64,000 bases of DNA from Sphaerisporangium rubeum (GTDB lineage Bacteria > Actinomycetota > Actinomycetes > Streptosporangiales > Streptosporangiaceae): contig NZ_JACHIU010000001.1 in assembly GCF_014207705.1 (NCBI RefSeq), forward strand, positions 2,162,501-2,226,500. The letters run 5' to 3'. Positions 45,224-54,841 of this stretch are shown here, in pieces. The notes beneath the pieces were generated by a model. It did not search any database. It was not told where the DNA came from and saw only the letters and a list, made by a program, of their open reading frames with translations. A program made the position numbers and the translations under genes. Position 1 is the first letter of the stretch. Every line of letters starts with the position of its first letter.

Positions 45224-45538
45224 CTCCGCTCCTGACTGTCCCGAAGTGTCGCGCCTCACGCGGACTCTCCCCGTAACCCGCCCCGCGCCGGACGCCTCCC
45301 CAGAGGGGCAGCCGTACCGCAGTCGCGGACCGGCAAGCGACCTCCCCAGCCGCTTCTCTTCAGAAAACTAGCAAACGCCGCCACGATTCGTAGCCGATTC
45401 GATCCCATCCGTATCCGCCTCCCTCCCATGCGTCACCCTGAGGCCGATGTCGTCCGTCATGTGCGCAGGCCTGTCCCGGCCTCCGATACACTTGTGCCTC
45501 GCGTCGTGGTCCTCGCCAGGGGACGTACGGCGCGACCA

Positions 45539-45611
45539 GGGGCTATAGCGCAGTTGGTAGCGCGCCTCCATGGCATGGAGGAGGTCTGGGGTTCGAATCC
45601 CCATAGCTCCA
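45539..45611 (+). tRNA. tRNA-Ala (GGC), copy 3
   Basis: All 73 bases are identical to copies 1 and 2. Upstream TACACT (45487-45492) may be its -10. The flanking sequence is unrelated to that of the other copies. Confidence 0.97.
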
Positions 45612-45672
45612 CCGAAGTTCGACCTGACTTCCACCCCTCGTCGTGCGTGCTCGATCCTCTAGAGTTTGCGTC

Positions 45673-46260
45673 GTGAGCGGAGATTCAGCCCCGCGCCTCC
45701 CCCAGACGCGCATGTCGGACGCCGATCGTGAGCGGGTCGCCGAGCGGTTGCGGGTCGCGCACGGTGAGGGCCGGCTGACGTTGGAGGAGTTCGAGCAGCG
45801 GATCTCCGGCGTGTACGCGGCGCGGACGTTCGCCGAGGTGGAGCAGTACGTCGCCGATCTTCCCGGTAGTCCGCTCGCGGCCGCCGTTCCCGAGCGTGCC
45901 GAGTTGCGGACCACCGCCGCCACACTCAAGCGTCGTGGCCGGTGGGTCGTGCCGCGTCAGCTCGTGGTGAAGGCCAAGGCCGGCACGGTGAAGCTCGACT
46001 TCACCGAGGCGGTGATCTCTCATCCCGTCATCTACGTCGACCTGGACGTGTACGCGGGGTCCACCATCCTGGTGCTGCCGGCCGGGACGACCGTGGACAT
46101 CGACAACGTCGAGTTCGTCGCGGGGAGTTCACGGGTGTACCGCGGCGTCACCGCCTCCTCGTTCGCGGCGGACGGTCTGCATGTCGTGATCCGCGGGAAG
46201 CAGCGCGCGGGCACGCTGGTCACCCGCACGCGGCGCCGGTTCCTCGGCTGGAGATGGTGA
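45673..46260 (+). CDS. DUF1707-domain protein
   Basis: The product is 195 aa. The DUF1707 motif (RMSDADRERVAERLRVAHGE, then GRLTLEEFEQRI and ARTFAEVEQYVADLP) occupies residues 12-62. The second half is a beta-rich domain resembling the LiaF/DUF2154-like cell-wall-stress module (VISHPVIYVDLDVYAGSTILVLP). The protein is probably cytoplasmic, with no membrane segment. The GTG at 45673 is seven bases after TAGAGT, so a leaderless mRNA is likely; ATG 45712 is an alternative start. Confidence 0.8.
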   Translation: MSGDSAPRLPQTRMSDADRERVAERLRVAHGEGRLTLEEFEQRISGVYAARTFAEVEQYVADLPGSPLAAAVPERAELRTTAATLKRRGRWVVPRQLVVKAKAGTVKLDFTEAVISHPVIYVDLDVYAGSTILVLPAGTTVDIDNVEFVAGSSRVYRGVTASSFAADGLHVVIRGKQRAGTLVTRTRRRFLGWRW

Positions 46261-46261
46261 C

Positions 46262-47242
46262 TCAGCCTCTCGCCGGTGCGGGTGGGGACGCGCGGAAGGT
46301 CACGCGGTAGGACTGGGGGGACAGGCCGACCGCGGCATGCAGGTGCTGGCGCAGGGAGACGGACGTGCCGAAACCGGCGCGTTCGGCGACCTGGTCCACA
46401 GGTAGGCCGGTGGTCTCCAGCAGGTGGCGCGCGTACTCGACGCGGTGGCGGATGAGCCACTGCGCGGGGCTGAGGCCGGTCTCCTCGCGGAAGCGGCGGG
46501 TGAAGGTGCGTACGCTCATGCCGGCGTGCCGGGCCTGAGCGCTCAACGGCAGGCGTTCGCCGAGCCTGCCGAGCATCCAGGCGCGGGTGGATGCCGTGCT
46601 GATGCCGCCGGGCTCGGGGAGGGGTCGTTCGATGAACTGCGCCTGGCCGCCTTCGCGCCACGGCGCGGTGACGCAGCGGCGGGCCGCGTGGTTGGCGATC
46701 TCGCTGCCGTGGTCGCGGCGCACCACATACAGGCATAGGTCGATGCCGGCGGCGACGCCGGCGGAGGTGAGCAGGTCGCCGTCGTCGACGAACAGCACCT
46801 CCTGGTCGAGCGGCACGCGCGGGAACAGCGCGCGGAAGCGTGCGGCGTGCCGCCAGTGTGTGGTGGCGGGCCGTCCGTCGAGCAGGCCGGCCGCGGCGAG
46901 GACGAAGGCGCCGGTGCAGATCGACATCATGCGCGAGCGGGTCGCCGCCTGACGCAGGGCCGTGCGCAGCTCGTCGTCGATCACGCCGTCTTCGAGCGGT
47001 GGCCCGCCGAGCACGCCGGGGACCACCACCGTGTCGGCGGTTTCGAGGACGCTCAGGTCGTGGTCGGGGAGCACGCTGTACCCGGCGTGTCCTCGTACGG
47101 CCCGGCCGCCGGGGCTGCAGGTCACGACTTCGTACAGTGGCTGTTCCCCCGGAGCCACGGCGACACGGAAGACCTGGCCGGGGATCCCGAGGTCCAGCCC
47201 CGCGAAATGGTCCAGGGCGACGACGGCTACTCGATGCGGCAT
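46262..47242 (-). CDS. GlxA-type transcriptional regulator (DJ-1/PfpI plus AraC HTH)
   Basis: The product is 326 aa. An N-terminal DJ-1/PfpI-like domain (about 5-175, with SICTGAFVLAAAGLLDGR) is followed by an AraC-type double helix-turn-helix (about 215-312: ARHAGMSVRTFTRRFREETG and RAGFGTSVSLRQHL). It is divergent from the MFS gene with a 71-bp gap, so it probably controls that transporter. Confidence 0.88.
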   Translation of the reverse strand: MPHRVAVVALDHFAGLDLGIPGQVFRVAVAPGEQPLYEVVTCSPGGRAVRGHAGYSVLPDHDLSVLETADTVVVPGVLGGPPLEDGVIDDELRTALRQAATRSRMMSICTGAFVLAAAGLLDGRPATTHWRHAARFRALFPRVPLDQEVLFVDDGDLLTSAGVAAGIDLCLYVVRRDHGSEIANHAARRCVTAPWREGGQAQFIERPLPEPGGISTASTRAWMLGRLGERLPLSAQARHAGMSVRTFTRRFREETGLSPAQWLIRHRVEYARHLLETTGLPVDQVAERAGFGTSVSLRQHLHAAVGLSPQSYRVTFRASPPAPARG

Positions 47243-47313
47243 GGCCCGATTCTTTCACATCTTGGCTTTCCGGCCACTCGTGCGGTGTCACCTGGCATTA
47301 CATGATGGTCGGC

Positions 47314-48615
47314 ATGACTACGACGGAATCGCAGAGGCGGCGGTTGCACCGGGCCTGGATCGTGGCCGGGGTCGCGCTCGTGGCCATCGTGGGGGCGGCC
47401 GGTTTCCGTGCCACACCAGGGGTCCTGATCACCCCGCTCGAGGAGGAGTTCGGCTGGAGCCGGGGCACCATCTCGCTGGCGGTGTCGGTGAACCTCATCC
47501 TGTTCGGCGTCACCGCTCCGTTCGCCGCCGCGCTGATGGACCGCTTCGGCATGCGCCGCGTGGTCGCCACCGCGCTGCTGCTGGTGTCCCTCGGCAGCGG
47601 CCTGACCGTCTTCATGACCCAGAGCTGGCAGCTGATCGCCTGCTGGGGTGTGCTGGTGGGCTTCGGCACCGGCTCCATGGCCATGGTCTTCGTCGCCACC
47701 GTCGCCGACCGCTGGTTCGTACGGCACCGCGGCGTCGTCATCGGCGTGCTGACGGCCGGTGGCGCCGCGGGCCAGCTCGTCTTCCTCCCTGTGCTCGCCT
47801 GGCTCGCCGAGGGGCCCGGCTGGCGTACCGCCGCGCTGGTCGTGGCCGTCGCCGCGCTGAGCGTCGTCCCGCTGGTGTGGTTCCTGCTGCACGACCATCC
47901 GCGGGACGTGGGCCTGACCGCGCTCGGCGCGCCTCCCGACGTCCCCGGTGACGCCGGGCCGGTCCGTACCGGAGGCGCCGCCGCGCGGGCTCTGAGCGTG
48001 TTGCGCTCGGCGGCCCGCACCCGGCCGTTCTGGTACCTGGCCGGCGGGTTCGCCATCTGCGGCGCCAGTACCAACGGCCTGGTCGGCACCCACTTCATCC
48101 CCGCCGCGCACGACCACGGCATGCCGGAGACCACCGCCGCGGGGCTGCTCGCGCTGGTCGGCGTGTTCGACATCGCCGGCACCGTGTTGTCGGGCTGGCT
48201 GAGCGACCGCGTGGACCCGAGGAAGCTCCTCGGCGCCTACTACGCGCTGCGCGGGCTGTCGCTGCTGATCCTGCCGTCGCTGTTCGCCGGGACGACCCAG
48301 CCGAGCATGCTGGTCTTCATCATCTTCTACGGGCTCGACTGGGTGGCCACCGTCCCGCCGACCGTGGCCCTGTGCCGCAGCATCTACGGCAAGGACGGCG
48401 CCGTGGTCTTCGGCTGGGTCTTCGCCTCCCACCAGGTCGGGGCCGCGCTCGCCGCCACCGCGGCCGGGGTGACGCGTGACCACCTCGGTCACTACGACGC
48501 CGCCTGGTACGCGGCGGGGATCCTCTGCGCCGCGGCCGCCTGGATGTCCCTGCTCATCGTCAGCCGTACGAGGACGTCCGCGCCGTCCCCGCGCACCCCC
48601 GCCGCCACACCGTGA
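47314..48615 (+). CDS. MFS transporter (oxalate/formate or monocarboxylate type)
   Basis: The product is 433 aa with twelve membrane segments. The loop DRFGMRRVVATALLL is the MFS motif A, and the segment RATPGVLITPLEEEFGWSRGTISL is typical of the monocarboxylate/oxalate-formate branch. The substrate is not predictable. ATG 47314 is chosen; ATG 47302 would add four residues. Confidence 0.85.
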   Translation: MTTTESQRRRLHRAWIVAGVALVAIVGAAGFRATPGVLITPLEEEFGWSRGTISLAVSVNLILFGVTAPFAAALMDRFGMRRVVATALLLVSLGSGLTVFMTQSWQLIACWGVLVGFGTGSMAMVFVATVADRWFVRHRGVVIGVLTAGGAAGQLVFLPVLAWLAEGPGWRTAALVVAVAALSVVPLVWFLLHDHPRDVGLTALGAPPDVPGDAGPVRTGGAAARALSVLRSAARTRPFWYLAGGFAICGASTNGLVGTHFIPAAHDHGMPETTAAGLLALVGVFDIAGTVLSGWLSDRVDPRKLLGAYYALRGLSLLILPSLFAGTTQPSMLVFIIFYGLDWVATVPPTVALCRSIYGKDGAVVFGWVFASHQVGAALAATAAGVTRDHLGHYDAAWYAAGILCAAAAWMSLLIVSRTRTSAPSPRTPAATP

Positions 48616-48659
48616 CCGGTGCTCGCCGGCGTACGGCGGGGACCTGACATCCTTGGGAC

Positions 48660-49379
48660 ATGAGTCCGCTGGATCACCCCGATCAACGGGTCCTCCCGCT
48701 TGTCGTCCGCGTCGAGCGGGCCGCGCCTCCCTCGCGTACCGACGCGCTGGAGGCCACGGCCACCGCCGTGCTGCGGCTGCTGGACGACGAGAGATCGACC
48801 TCGGGGGAGTGGGCCGAGGCGATCCGCGCCTGGGAGACGGCGGCCATCCGCAAGGTGGTCAGACGGGCCAGGGGAGCGGAGTGGCGCAGGGTCCTCGACC
48901 TGCCGGGGATCACGGTGGAACTGCGGTCGGCGCAGGTGCGGGTGCATCCGCCGGTGCCGCTGGACGGCTGGCCGAGGGACCTGTCGCGGCTCCAGGTCTC
49001 CGGCACCGACCTGACCGACGGGGACGACGAGCCGGGGCCACCCGACGAGAGCGGCCCGGTGCTCTGGATGAATCCGGGTCTCACCATGTCGGCCGGCAAG
49101 GCCATGGCCCAGGCCGGTCACGCCGCGCAGCTCGCGTGGTGGGGCACCGGTGCGGAGGCGCGCCGCGCCTGGCGGGACGGCGGCCTGACGGTGGCGGTGC
49201 GCACCGCAGGCCAGGACCGCTGGGCCGAGCTCGCCGGCGGCGACCTGCCGATCGTCCGGGACGCCGGGTTCACCGAGATCGAGCCGGGTTCTCGCACGGT
49301 GGTGGCGGACGCTCCGTGGTTGCGCGCGGGTGGGGCCCGGCCCGCGGCATGGGGTCCGCTGCGCGACCCCGCGGGCTGA
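48660..49379 (+). CDS. Pth2-like peptidyl-tRNA hydrolase family protein with N-terminal extension
   Basis: The product is 239 aa. Residues from about 135 to 225 match the Pth2 fold (MNPGLTMSAGKAMAQAGHAAQ, then GLTVAVRTAG and IVRDAGFTEIEPGSRTVVA). The N-terminal 130 residues are extra and helical. The usual hydrolase (Pth1) is expected elsewhere in the genome, so activity on peptidyl-tRNA is uncertain. Confidence 0.7.
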   Translation: MSPLDHPDQRVLPLVVRVERAAPPSRTDALEATATAVLRLLDDERSTSGEWAEAIRAWETAAIRKVVRRARGAEWRRVLDLPGITVELRSAQVRVHPPVPLDGWPRDLSRLQVSGTDLTDGDDEPGPPDESGPVLWMNPGLTMSAGKAMAQAGHAAQLAWWGTGAEARRAWRDGGLTVAVRTAGQDRWAELAGGDLPIVRDAGFTEIEPGSRTVVADAPWLRAGGARPAAWGPLRDPAG

Positions 49380-49487
49380 TCGGTGAACACCTTCCACTCT
49401 GCTGGCCGGCTTGATGAAAGCCAAGGTCAGCGGGGGTGCAAGGCCCGAAACCGAATGACACTCGTTCCCGAAGTGTGATCGTGGGGC

Positions 49488-50621
49488 ATGCCGCGCGCCG
49501 GAGATATGCCGTACGCTCCGAACGTGTCAAATGGGGTGGGTGGGAAGTACGGCACCAAAGCCGTCCCAACGTACGTACTCGCTGAGGCCGAGACCGCGCC
49601 GCTGCCGAGGATCACGATCGAGGAGCCTCCACCGGCACAGGCGCCACCGGCGGCGCGGAGCTTCAGCTTCCGGCCGTCCCGGTTCGGCGACGTGCCGATG
49701 CGCGTCATCTACCGCACCGTGGCCGGTGTCGGCGCGGCCGTCGCCGTGACCGCTGCCGTGGCGGCCTTCATGGTGAGCCGGCCGGACGATTCACCCGCCG
49801 CGGCCCCGGCACCGGCCGGCACTCTGATCAGCCCGCTGGTCGCGTTGCCTTCGGCGTCCGCCTCCGGCGACTCGCCTTCGGTCTCCCCGGCCGCCTCACC
49901 GGAGGCCGGTGTCCCCTTGGCGTCGCCTCTGGCCTCGCTCTCCACGCCGCCTTCGGCCGTCGCCACGTCCACGCCGGGAGGACCCGCCGGCTCCGTGGTG
50001 GCCACCGGCCAGGCATCGCCGGCGGCGACCGATCCCTCGCCGGTGGCGACCCCGGGCCGTACCGCGCTGGAACTGGCCGAGGCCGACCCCCGGGTGCCGG
50101 CCATGCCGGACGAGCGCAAGCTCGCGAACTTCCCCGGCAAGGGCGGGGCCACCAAGGGTGTGGTCAAGGACAAAAGGTCCGGCATCAGCTTCGCTCGGTT
50201 CGCCAAGCAGTGGAAGCTCACCAAGTCGTCGCCGTTCGCCACGCGTCGCGTGCTGCCCGCCGTCAAGGGGGCCGGCCAGCGCGGGCTGCTCGCCACCTGC
50301 CCTGTGCCGATCCTGGTGCAGAAGGAGCTCAAGGACACGGCGTACCTGGCCGCGCGCTGGACGTTGAACCACCACCCCGACGGGTCCATGATCACCTGGA
50401 CGGCCTCGCAGCCGTTCAAGGCGGGCAAACGGGACGGATGGCTGCTCGGCTACCGCGTCACGTACCAGGTGAAAGGCCACACCCGGCACTCCACCGCCGC
50501 TGTGGCCCTCGTCGACGTCCCCAAAGCCAAACCGGCCCTGGTGTTCATCACCATCCCCGAGGCGCAGAAGAAGCGGTACGCCGACATCAACACGTTGGTC
50601 TCCAGCATCCGAGCCCTCTGA
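49488..50621 (+). CDS. single-pass membrane protein, function unknown
   Basis: The product is 377 aa. One membrane segment lies at about residues 83-103 ([17 protein letters not shown]), then a Ser/Pro/Ala-rich linker to about 190, and a globular external domain (about 200-375: [39 protein letters not shown]). No family was recognised. A GTG at 49524 preceded by TACGCT would give a leaderless start and a cleaner N-terminus. Confidence 0.7.
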   Translation: MPRAGDMPYAPNVSNGVGGKYGTKAVPTYVLAEAETAPLPRITIEEPPPAQAPPAARSFSFRPSRFGDVPMRVIYRTVAGVGAAVAVTAAVAAFMVSRPDDSPAAAPAPAGTLISPLVALPSASASGDSPSVSPAASPEAGVPLASPLASLSTPPSAVATSTPGGPAGSVVATGQASPAATDPSPVATPGRTALELAEADPRVPAMPDERKLANFPGKGGATKGVVKDKRSGISFARFAKQWKLTKSSPFATRRVLPAVKGAGQRGLLATCPVPILVQKELKDTAYLAARWTLNHHPDGSMITWTASQPFKAGKRDGWLLGYRVTYQVKGHTRHSTAAVALVDVPKAKPALVFITIPEAQKKRYADINTLVSSIRAL

Positions 50622-50659
50622 ACCCACGCATCCGCCGGTCTGCCCTAGGCTCGGATGAC

Positions 50660-51247
50660 ATGACCGAGATCGTTCTCGCCTCCGCCTCACCGGCCAGGCT
50701 CGCACTGCTGCGAGGCGCCGGGCTCGACCCCAAGGTGATCGTCAGCGGTGTGGACGAGGAGGCCGTGACCGCCGAGTCCCCGGCGGCCCTGTGCCTGGCC
50801 CTCGCACGCGCCAAGGCCTCGGTGGTGGCCGCCGGCCTGAGCGCCGGCCTGGTCATCGGCTGCGACTCGGTCCTGGAGCTCGACGGCCAGGCGTACGGCA
50901 AGCCCGCCTCCGCCGACGAGGCCGCCGCACGCTGGCGTTCCATGCGCGGCCGCACAGGCAGGCTTCTCACCGGCCACTGCGTGATCGACGCCACCACCGG
51001 CGAGGAAGTCGCCGAGGTGGGTTCCACAGTGGTCCACTTCGGCACCCCAGGCGACGACGAGATCGCGGCCTACGTGGCCAACGGCGAGCCCCTGCGCGTC
51101 GCCGGCGCCTTCACCCTCGACGGCCTCGGCGGCTGGTTCGTCAACGCCATCGAAGGCGACCACGGCAACGTCCTCGGCCTGTCCCTCCCCCTGCTCCGCG
51201 ACCTCTTCGGCCGCCTCGGCGTCCCGGTCACCTCCTTGTGGCGCTGA
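50660..51247 (+). CDS. maf: Maf-family nucleoside triphosphate pyrophosphatase
   Basis: The product is 195 aa. It begins [20 protein letters not shown], the Maf signature, with the catalytic aspartate region [10 protein letters not shown] near residue 72. Maf proteins hydrolyse dTTP, UTP or modified nucleotides and slow septation. ATG 50660 follows TAGGCT by eight bases, so it is probably leaderless. The last 14 codons and the stop are repeated twice downstream with 64-bp spacing. Confidence 0.93.
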   Translation: MTEIVLASASPARLALLRGAGLDPKVIVSGVDEEAVTAESPAALCLALARAKASVVAAGLSAGLVIGCDSVLELDGQAYGKPASADEAAARWRSMRGRTGRLLTGHCVIDATTGEEVAEVGSTVVHFGTPGDDEIAAYVANGEPLRVAGAFTLDGLGGWFVNAIEGDHGNVLGLSLPLLRDLFGRLGVPVTSLWR

Positions 51248-51375
51248 ACGGCGCACGTTCCGCGACGTCTTCGTCCGGTGCGGTGTCCTGGTCACGTTTC
51301 CGGGGTGCTGATCCGTGCCGGTCCCGTGAGCTGTTCGGCCGCCTCGGTGTCCGGGTCACCTCACTGTGGCGCTGA
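51200..51375 (+). repeat. 64-bp tandem repeats of the maf 3' end
   Basis: Copies begin at 51200 (in maf), 51264 and 51328, exactly 64 bp apart. The third keeps the sense of the gene end, translating to LFGRLGVRVTSLWR before a stop, against [14 protein letters not shown] in maf; the middle one is more decayed. Confidence 0.85.
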
Positions 51376-51430
51376 ACCGTGATCTTCCCGTTGATGTCGC
51401 GCCGGAACCAGAGGCGTTAGCCTGCCGGGC

Positions 51431-52216
51431 ATGAGCACGATGGGGCATGCCGCAGGCGGTGGCGTCCGCGGCGTCGCGGACGGGGTCAAGTACTTCTTCC
51501 AAGGGGTCGGCTGGGTCTCACGCCACCCCCGGCAGTGGCTGTTCGGCCTGGTTCCCGCGCTGATCGCGTTCGTGCTGTACGTCGCCGCGCTCGCCGTGCT
51601 CGGGACGTACGCCGGTGACCTGGCCGCCTGGGCCACCCCGTTCGCTGACGGCTGGTCCGAGACGGCACGCGATCTCCTGCGCGTCCTGATCGGTGTGGTG
51701 GTCTTCGGCCTCGGTCTCGTGCTCGCTCTCGTGACCTTCACCGCCGTCACCCTGACGATCGGCGGGCCGTTCTACGAGAAACTCTCAGAACGCGTCGAGG
51801 ACGACCTGGGTGGCGGCCCCACGGCCCCCGACATCCCCCTCTGGCGGTCGATCACCCGCTCCGTCCGCGACAGCCTCGTCACACTCGGCTGGGTCCTGGT
51901 CTTCACCATCCCTCTCTTCTTCCTGGGCTTCGTCCCCGTCATCGGCCAGACCGTGGTCCCCGTGCTCGGCGCCGCCGTCTCCGGCTTCTTCCTGACCGTG
52001 GAACTCACCACCATCGCCATGGAACGCCGCTCCATGACCCGCCGCACCCGCTTCGCGGCTCTCCGCGCCGCCAAGTCCCCAGCCCTGGGCTTCGGCATCC
52101 TCACCTTCCTCCTGTTCCTCATCCCCTTCCTGGCCGTACTGGCCATGCCCGCCGCCATAGCCGGCGCCACCTTCCTCGTCCGAGCCCGTTACTCCCCACC
52201 TTCCGGCAATCTTTGA
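51431..52216 (+). CDS. EI24-domain membrane protein
   Basis: The product is 261 aa with four to five hydrophobic segments. It fits the EI24/CysZ-like family (GVKYFFQGVGWVSRHPRQW, then GPFYEKLSERVEDDLGG), in which CysZ is a sulphate channel; the role of the actinobacterial members is unknown. The ATG is seven bases after TAGCCT (51418-51423), so it is likely leaderless. The last codons are repeated downstream. Confidence 0.85.
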   Translation: MSTMGHAAGGGVRGVADGVKYFFQGVGWVSRHPRQWLFGLVPALIAFVLYVAALAVLGTYAGDLAAWATPFADGWSETARDLLRVLIGVVVFGLGLVLALVTFTAVTLTIGGPFYEKLSERVEDDLGGGPTAPDIPLWRSITRSVRDSLVTLGWVLVFTIPLFFLGFVPVIGQTVVPVLGAAVSGFFLTVELTTIAMERRSMTRRTRFAALRAAKSPALGFGILTFLLFLIPFLAVLAMPAAIAGATFLVRARYSPPSGNL

Positions 52217-52350
52217 CCTTCACCTTCTGCCATGTCCCCTGTCCTGGTGCCGGCATCTTGTCCGAGCCCGCTACTCCCCACCTTCCGGCAATCTTTGACC
52301 TTCACCTTCTGCCACGTCCCCTGTCCTGGTGCCGGCATCTCGTCCGGCCT
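52178..52350 (+). repeat. 82-bp tandem repeat starting inside the EI24 gene end
   Basis: The word GTCCGAGCCCG begins at 52178 and 52260, and a decayed GTCCGGCC at 52342, each 82 bp apart. The first unit contains the EI24 stop; units 1 and 2 differ at only a few positions. Confidence 0.9.
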
Positions 52351-52931
52351 GCCGGCTCCTACCCGCGGCAACTTGTGGCCGTACTACCTTCCAATTCCTT
52401 AGATCCGGCTATGTCGCTGTTGTCCGGGCCCGCGACTTCCACCTCGAACCTTGGACGCGACCCTCGGCCAACGTGGTGGCCCGGCCACTCTGTCGCGGTG
52501 GCCGTTACCCACGCACTGGAGCTCGCCTGACTTACCGGCGCCGGTACGGCGGGACGTGGTGCGGCGGATTCGGCGCCGTGGTACGGCGGCTCACCGGCGA
52601 CAGCTGCCGGTTCGTGCGTGACGGTTTGGGATCCTCTGCTGAGCGGCCTTCTGGAGAATCGGGGCTGCCTATGCGTGAGGCTCCAGTAGGACGCTTTCAA
52701 GATCGCACGTAGGCGTATCCGGGTTTCTGTGGATATCCCGGCGGTTCGGAAGTCCCGTGGCCCTGGTTATCCACAGAACGTGTCCGGGGAGTGCCGCGGA
52801 GCGCACACCGGAGCGCAGCGGGATGCTCGGTACGGGACATTTCATTGATCGATCTGGGTCGGTCCGGCGCCTCATCCACAGCTGGTCACTCTCAGAGATC
52901 GGACGATCGCCTTACGTTGAATCATGGCGGC
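52351..52931. other. gap with three DnaA-box-like sites
   Basis: No gene is supported. TTATCCACA at 52767-52775 is a perfect DnaA-box consensus; TGTGGATAT (52728-52736, reverse) and TCATCCACA (52872-52880) are one mismatch away. TACGTT at 52913-52918 is a plausible -10 for the DUF4192 gene. Confidence 0.55.
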
Positions 52932-54209
52932 ATGACTCCCTCACCCATCCTCCTCACCTCTCCTGAGGACATCCTCGGAGCCGTTCCCTACCTCCTCGGC
53001 TTCCACCCCGCCGACAGCCTCGTCGTCATCGCCTTCTCCGGCCGGGGGTCGCGCGGTGAACTGCGTGTCACCACCCGCTGGGACCTCCCTTCGGAACCCG
53101 GCTCCTTCGACCGCCTCGTGCCGCTGTTCCGCCGCGAGCGCGTCACCCACGTGATCGTGGCCGGCTTCGGCTCAGGGGCACTCGTCACCCCTGCCGTGGA
53201 GGAGGTGCTGCGCCTGCTGAGAGAGGCAGGCATCGATGTCATCGAAGCCCTGCGCGCCGACGATTCCCGCTACTGGTCCTACGTCTGCCAGAAAGCCGAG
53301 TGCTGCCCCCCGGACGGCACCCCCTACGACCCGGTGACCGGCCCGGTGGCCGCCAGGGCCACCGTGAACGGCATGGTCGCCCTCCCCGGACGCGATCACC
53401 TGCGCTACGCGGTGTCCCCTGTGGAAGGCCCACCACGCACAGCCATGCGCGAGGCCACCACCTGGGCCACAGACCACCTGCGCACACGACTGGCTCCCCT
53501 CACCGGCACCACGACGGCGCCACCACCGCATCCTGAGTCGACCGATGCCGATGCGGCCGGTGGTGGTGTCGCCGGTGGTGGGATGGCAGGTGGTGGCATC
53601 AATGGCGCCGACATGGTTCAGGCCGCGGTGGCCGGTGGTGACTCGGCCCGAGCGGCGGGTTCTGGGGGTGGTGTGCGGGATGTCGGGGAGGCCATCAGGG
53701 TGTTCGTCGGTGATGGGCTGGCGCGGGTGCGGGCGGCGATCGCGACGTACGCGGCGGGGGATCGGCTGAGTGATCGGGAGGCGGCGATGCTGGGGATGGA
53801 TCTGGCGGTGTTACGTGTGCGGGACGAGGCGTGGACGTCGATGGGGGACGACACCGAGGACGCGCACATCGCTCTGTGGGGAGACCTCACCCGCAGGCTG
53901 GAGCCGCGGTTCGTGCCACCTGCGGCGTCGCTTCTCGCGGCCGCGGCCTGGCGGCGCGGGGACTGCGCTCTGGCGGCTGTCGCCGTCGAGCGCGCTCTGG
54001 CCGAGGACCCCGCCTACTCGATGGCGCTTCTCGTGGCCCAGGGCCTCCGCCAGCTCGTCAGCCCGGCCATCCTGCGTGACCGCATGCCGACCCCACAGGA
54101 CCTGGACGACTCCATGGGACCACCTCGAGTCGAGTGGCTGCAACCGCTGCTCACCCTTCTCGAACACCCCCGGGCCTGTCGTCCTCCGTGCGCGCCTTCC
54201 ACCGGATGA
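52932..54209 (+). CDS. DUF4192 protein
   Basis: The product is 425 aa. It opens with ILLTSPEDILGAVPYLLGFHPADSLVVIAF, the DUF4192 hallmark, and has the second conserved block RRGDCALAAVAVERALAEDP near residue 340. A Gly-rich insert (about 200-250) separates the halves. Function is unknown; it is cytoplasmic. Just upstream, ATG 52924 opens a three-codon frame (Met-Ala-Ala-stop) whose TGA overlaps the real ATG, in a leader of only about 8 nt. Confidence 0.88.
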   Translation: MTPSPILLTSPEDILGAVPYLLGFHPADSLVVIAFSGRGSRGELRVTTRWDLPSEPGSFDRLVPLFRRERVTHVIVAGFGSGALVTPAVEEVLRLLREAGIDVIEALRADDSRYWSYVCQKAECCPPDGTPYDPVTGPVAARATVNGMVALPGRDHLRYAVSPVEGPPRTAMREATTWATDHLRTRLAPLTGTTTAPPPHPESTDADAAGGGVAGGGMAGGGINGADMVQAAVAGGDSARAAGSGGGVRDVGEAIRVFVGDGLARVRAAIATYAAGDRLSDREAAMLGMDLAVLRVRDEAWTSMGDDTEDAHIALWGDLTRRLEPRFVPPAASLLAAAAWRRGDCALAAVAVERALAEDPAYSMALLVAQGLRQLVSPAILRDRMPTPQDLDDSMGPPRVEWLQPLLTLLEHPRACRPPCAPSTG

Positions 54210-54354
54210 CGCCGAGGTGTGTCCGGCCGGTGGTGCGCGTTGGCGCTCTCGGTGGCGCCGGGATCTGTTCGGCCGCTGTTCGGGTTGGCCGGCGGATGGT
54301 GTCCCGGCCTTGACGGCCGTTGGTCCGTGTGCTCGTCGGACGGCTTCCCAGGGG

Positions 54355-54696
54355 TCAGATGTCGGGGCGGTCGCGGTTGCGGTCGTTGTAGGCGCGCATG
54401 CGGCCGGGGTAACCGGTCAGCTGGACGTCGTAGACGGGGAGGGCGAGGTTCCTGGCGACCTTGATGATCACGGCGGGGGAGCCCACGCGGCGGCGGGTCC
54501 ACTCGCCGTCGTGGGCCACGGCGACGGCTGTGGTGTCGGTGGCGAAGGTCTCCGGCTCCACGTAGAACTCGACGCCTCGGCGCGACTTGGCGAAGGCGAT
54601 GAGCGCTTCGATGTCGGCGTCGTTGGCCTCCCGGTCGAATCTCTGGATTTTGGGGCCACGCAGCCGACGGATACCGTAGCGATCTCGCCATCCCAT
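54355..54696 (-). CDS. conserved hypothetical protein, 113 aa
   Basis: It begins MGWRDRYGIRRLRGPKIQRF and reads as a small soluble alpha/beta protein (DADIEALIAFAKSRRGVEFYV, AVAVAHDGEWTRRRVGS, PVYDVQLTGYPGRM). No family name was recalled. The start is fixed by TATACA six bases before the ATG, indicating a leaderless transcript; the longer open frame would run through the next promoter. Confidence 0.7.
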   Translation of the reverse strand: MGWRDRYGIRRLRGPKIQRFDREANDADIEALIAFAKSRRGVEFYVEPETFATDTTAVAVAHDGEWTRRRVGSPAVIIKVARNLALPVYDVQLTGYPGRMRAYNDRNRDRPDI

Positions 54697-54841
54697 ACCC
54701 CTTGTATACCCGGAAGAGGGGCTGCGTGGGGGCTCGGGGACGCATCGGGGTTGTGTCGGGGATGTTCCGGATGGCCGTCGGAATACGCAAGGCCGAACAA
54801 TGAGATGGACAGGGATCCCGAACGGAAGGGGCCGGCCACCG

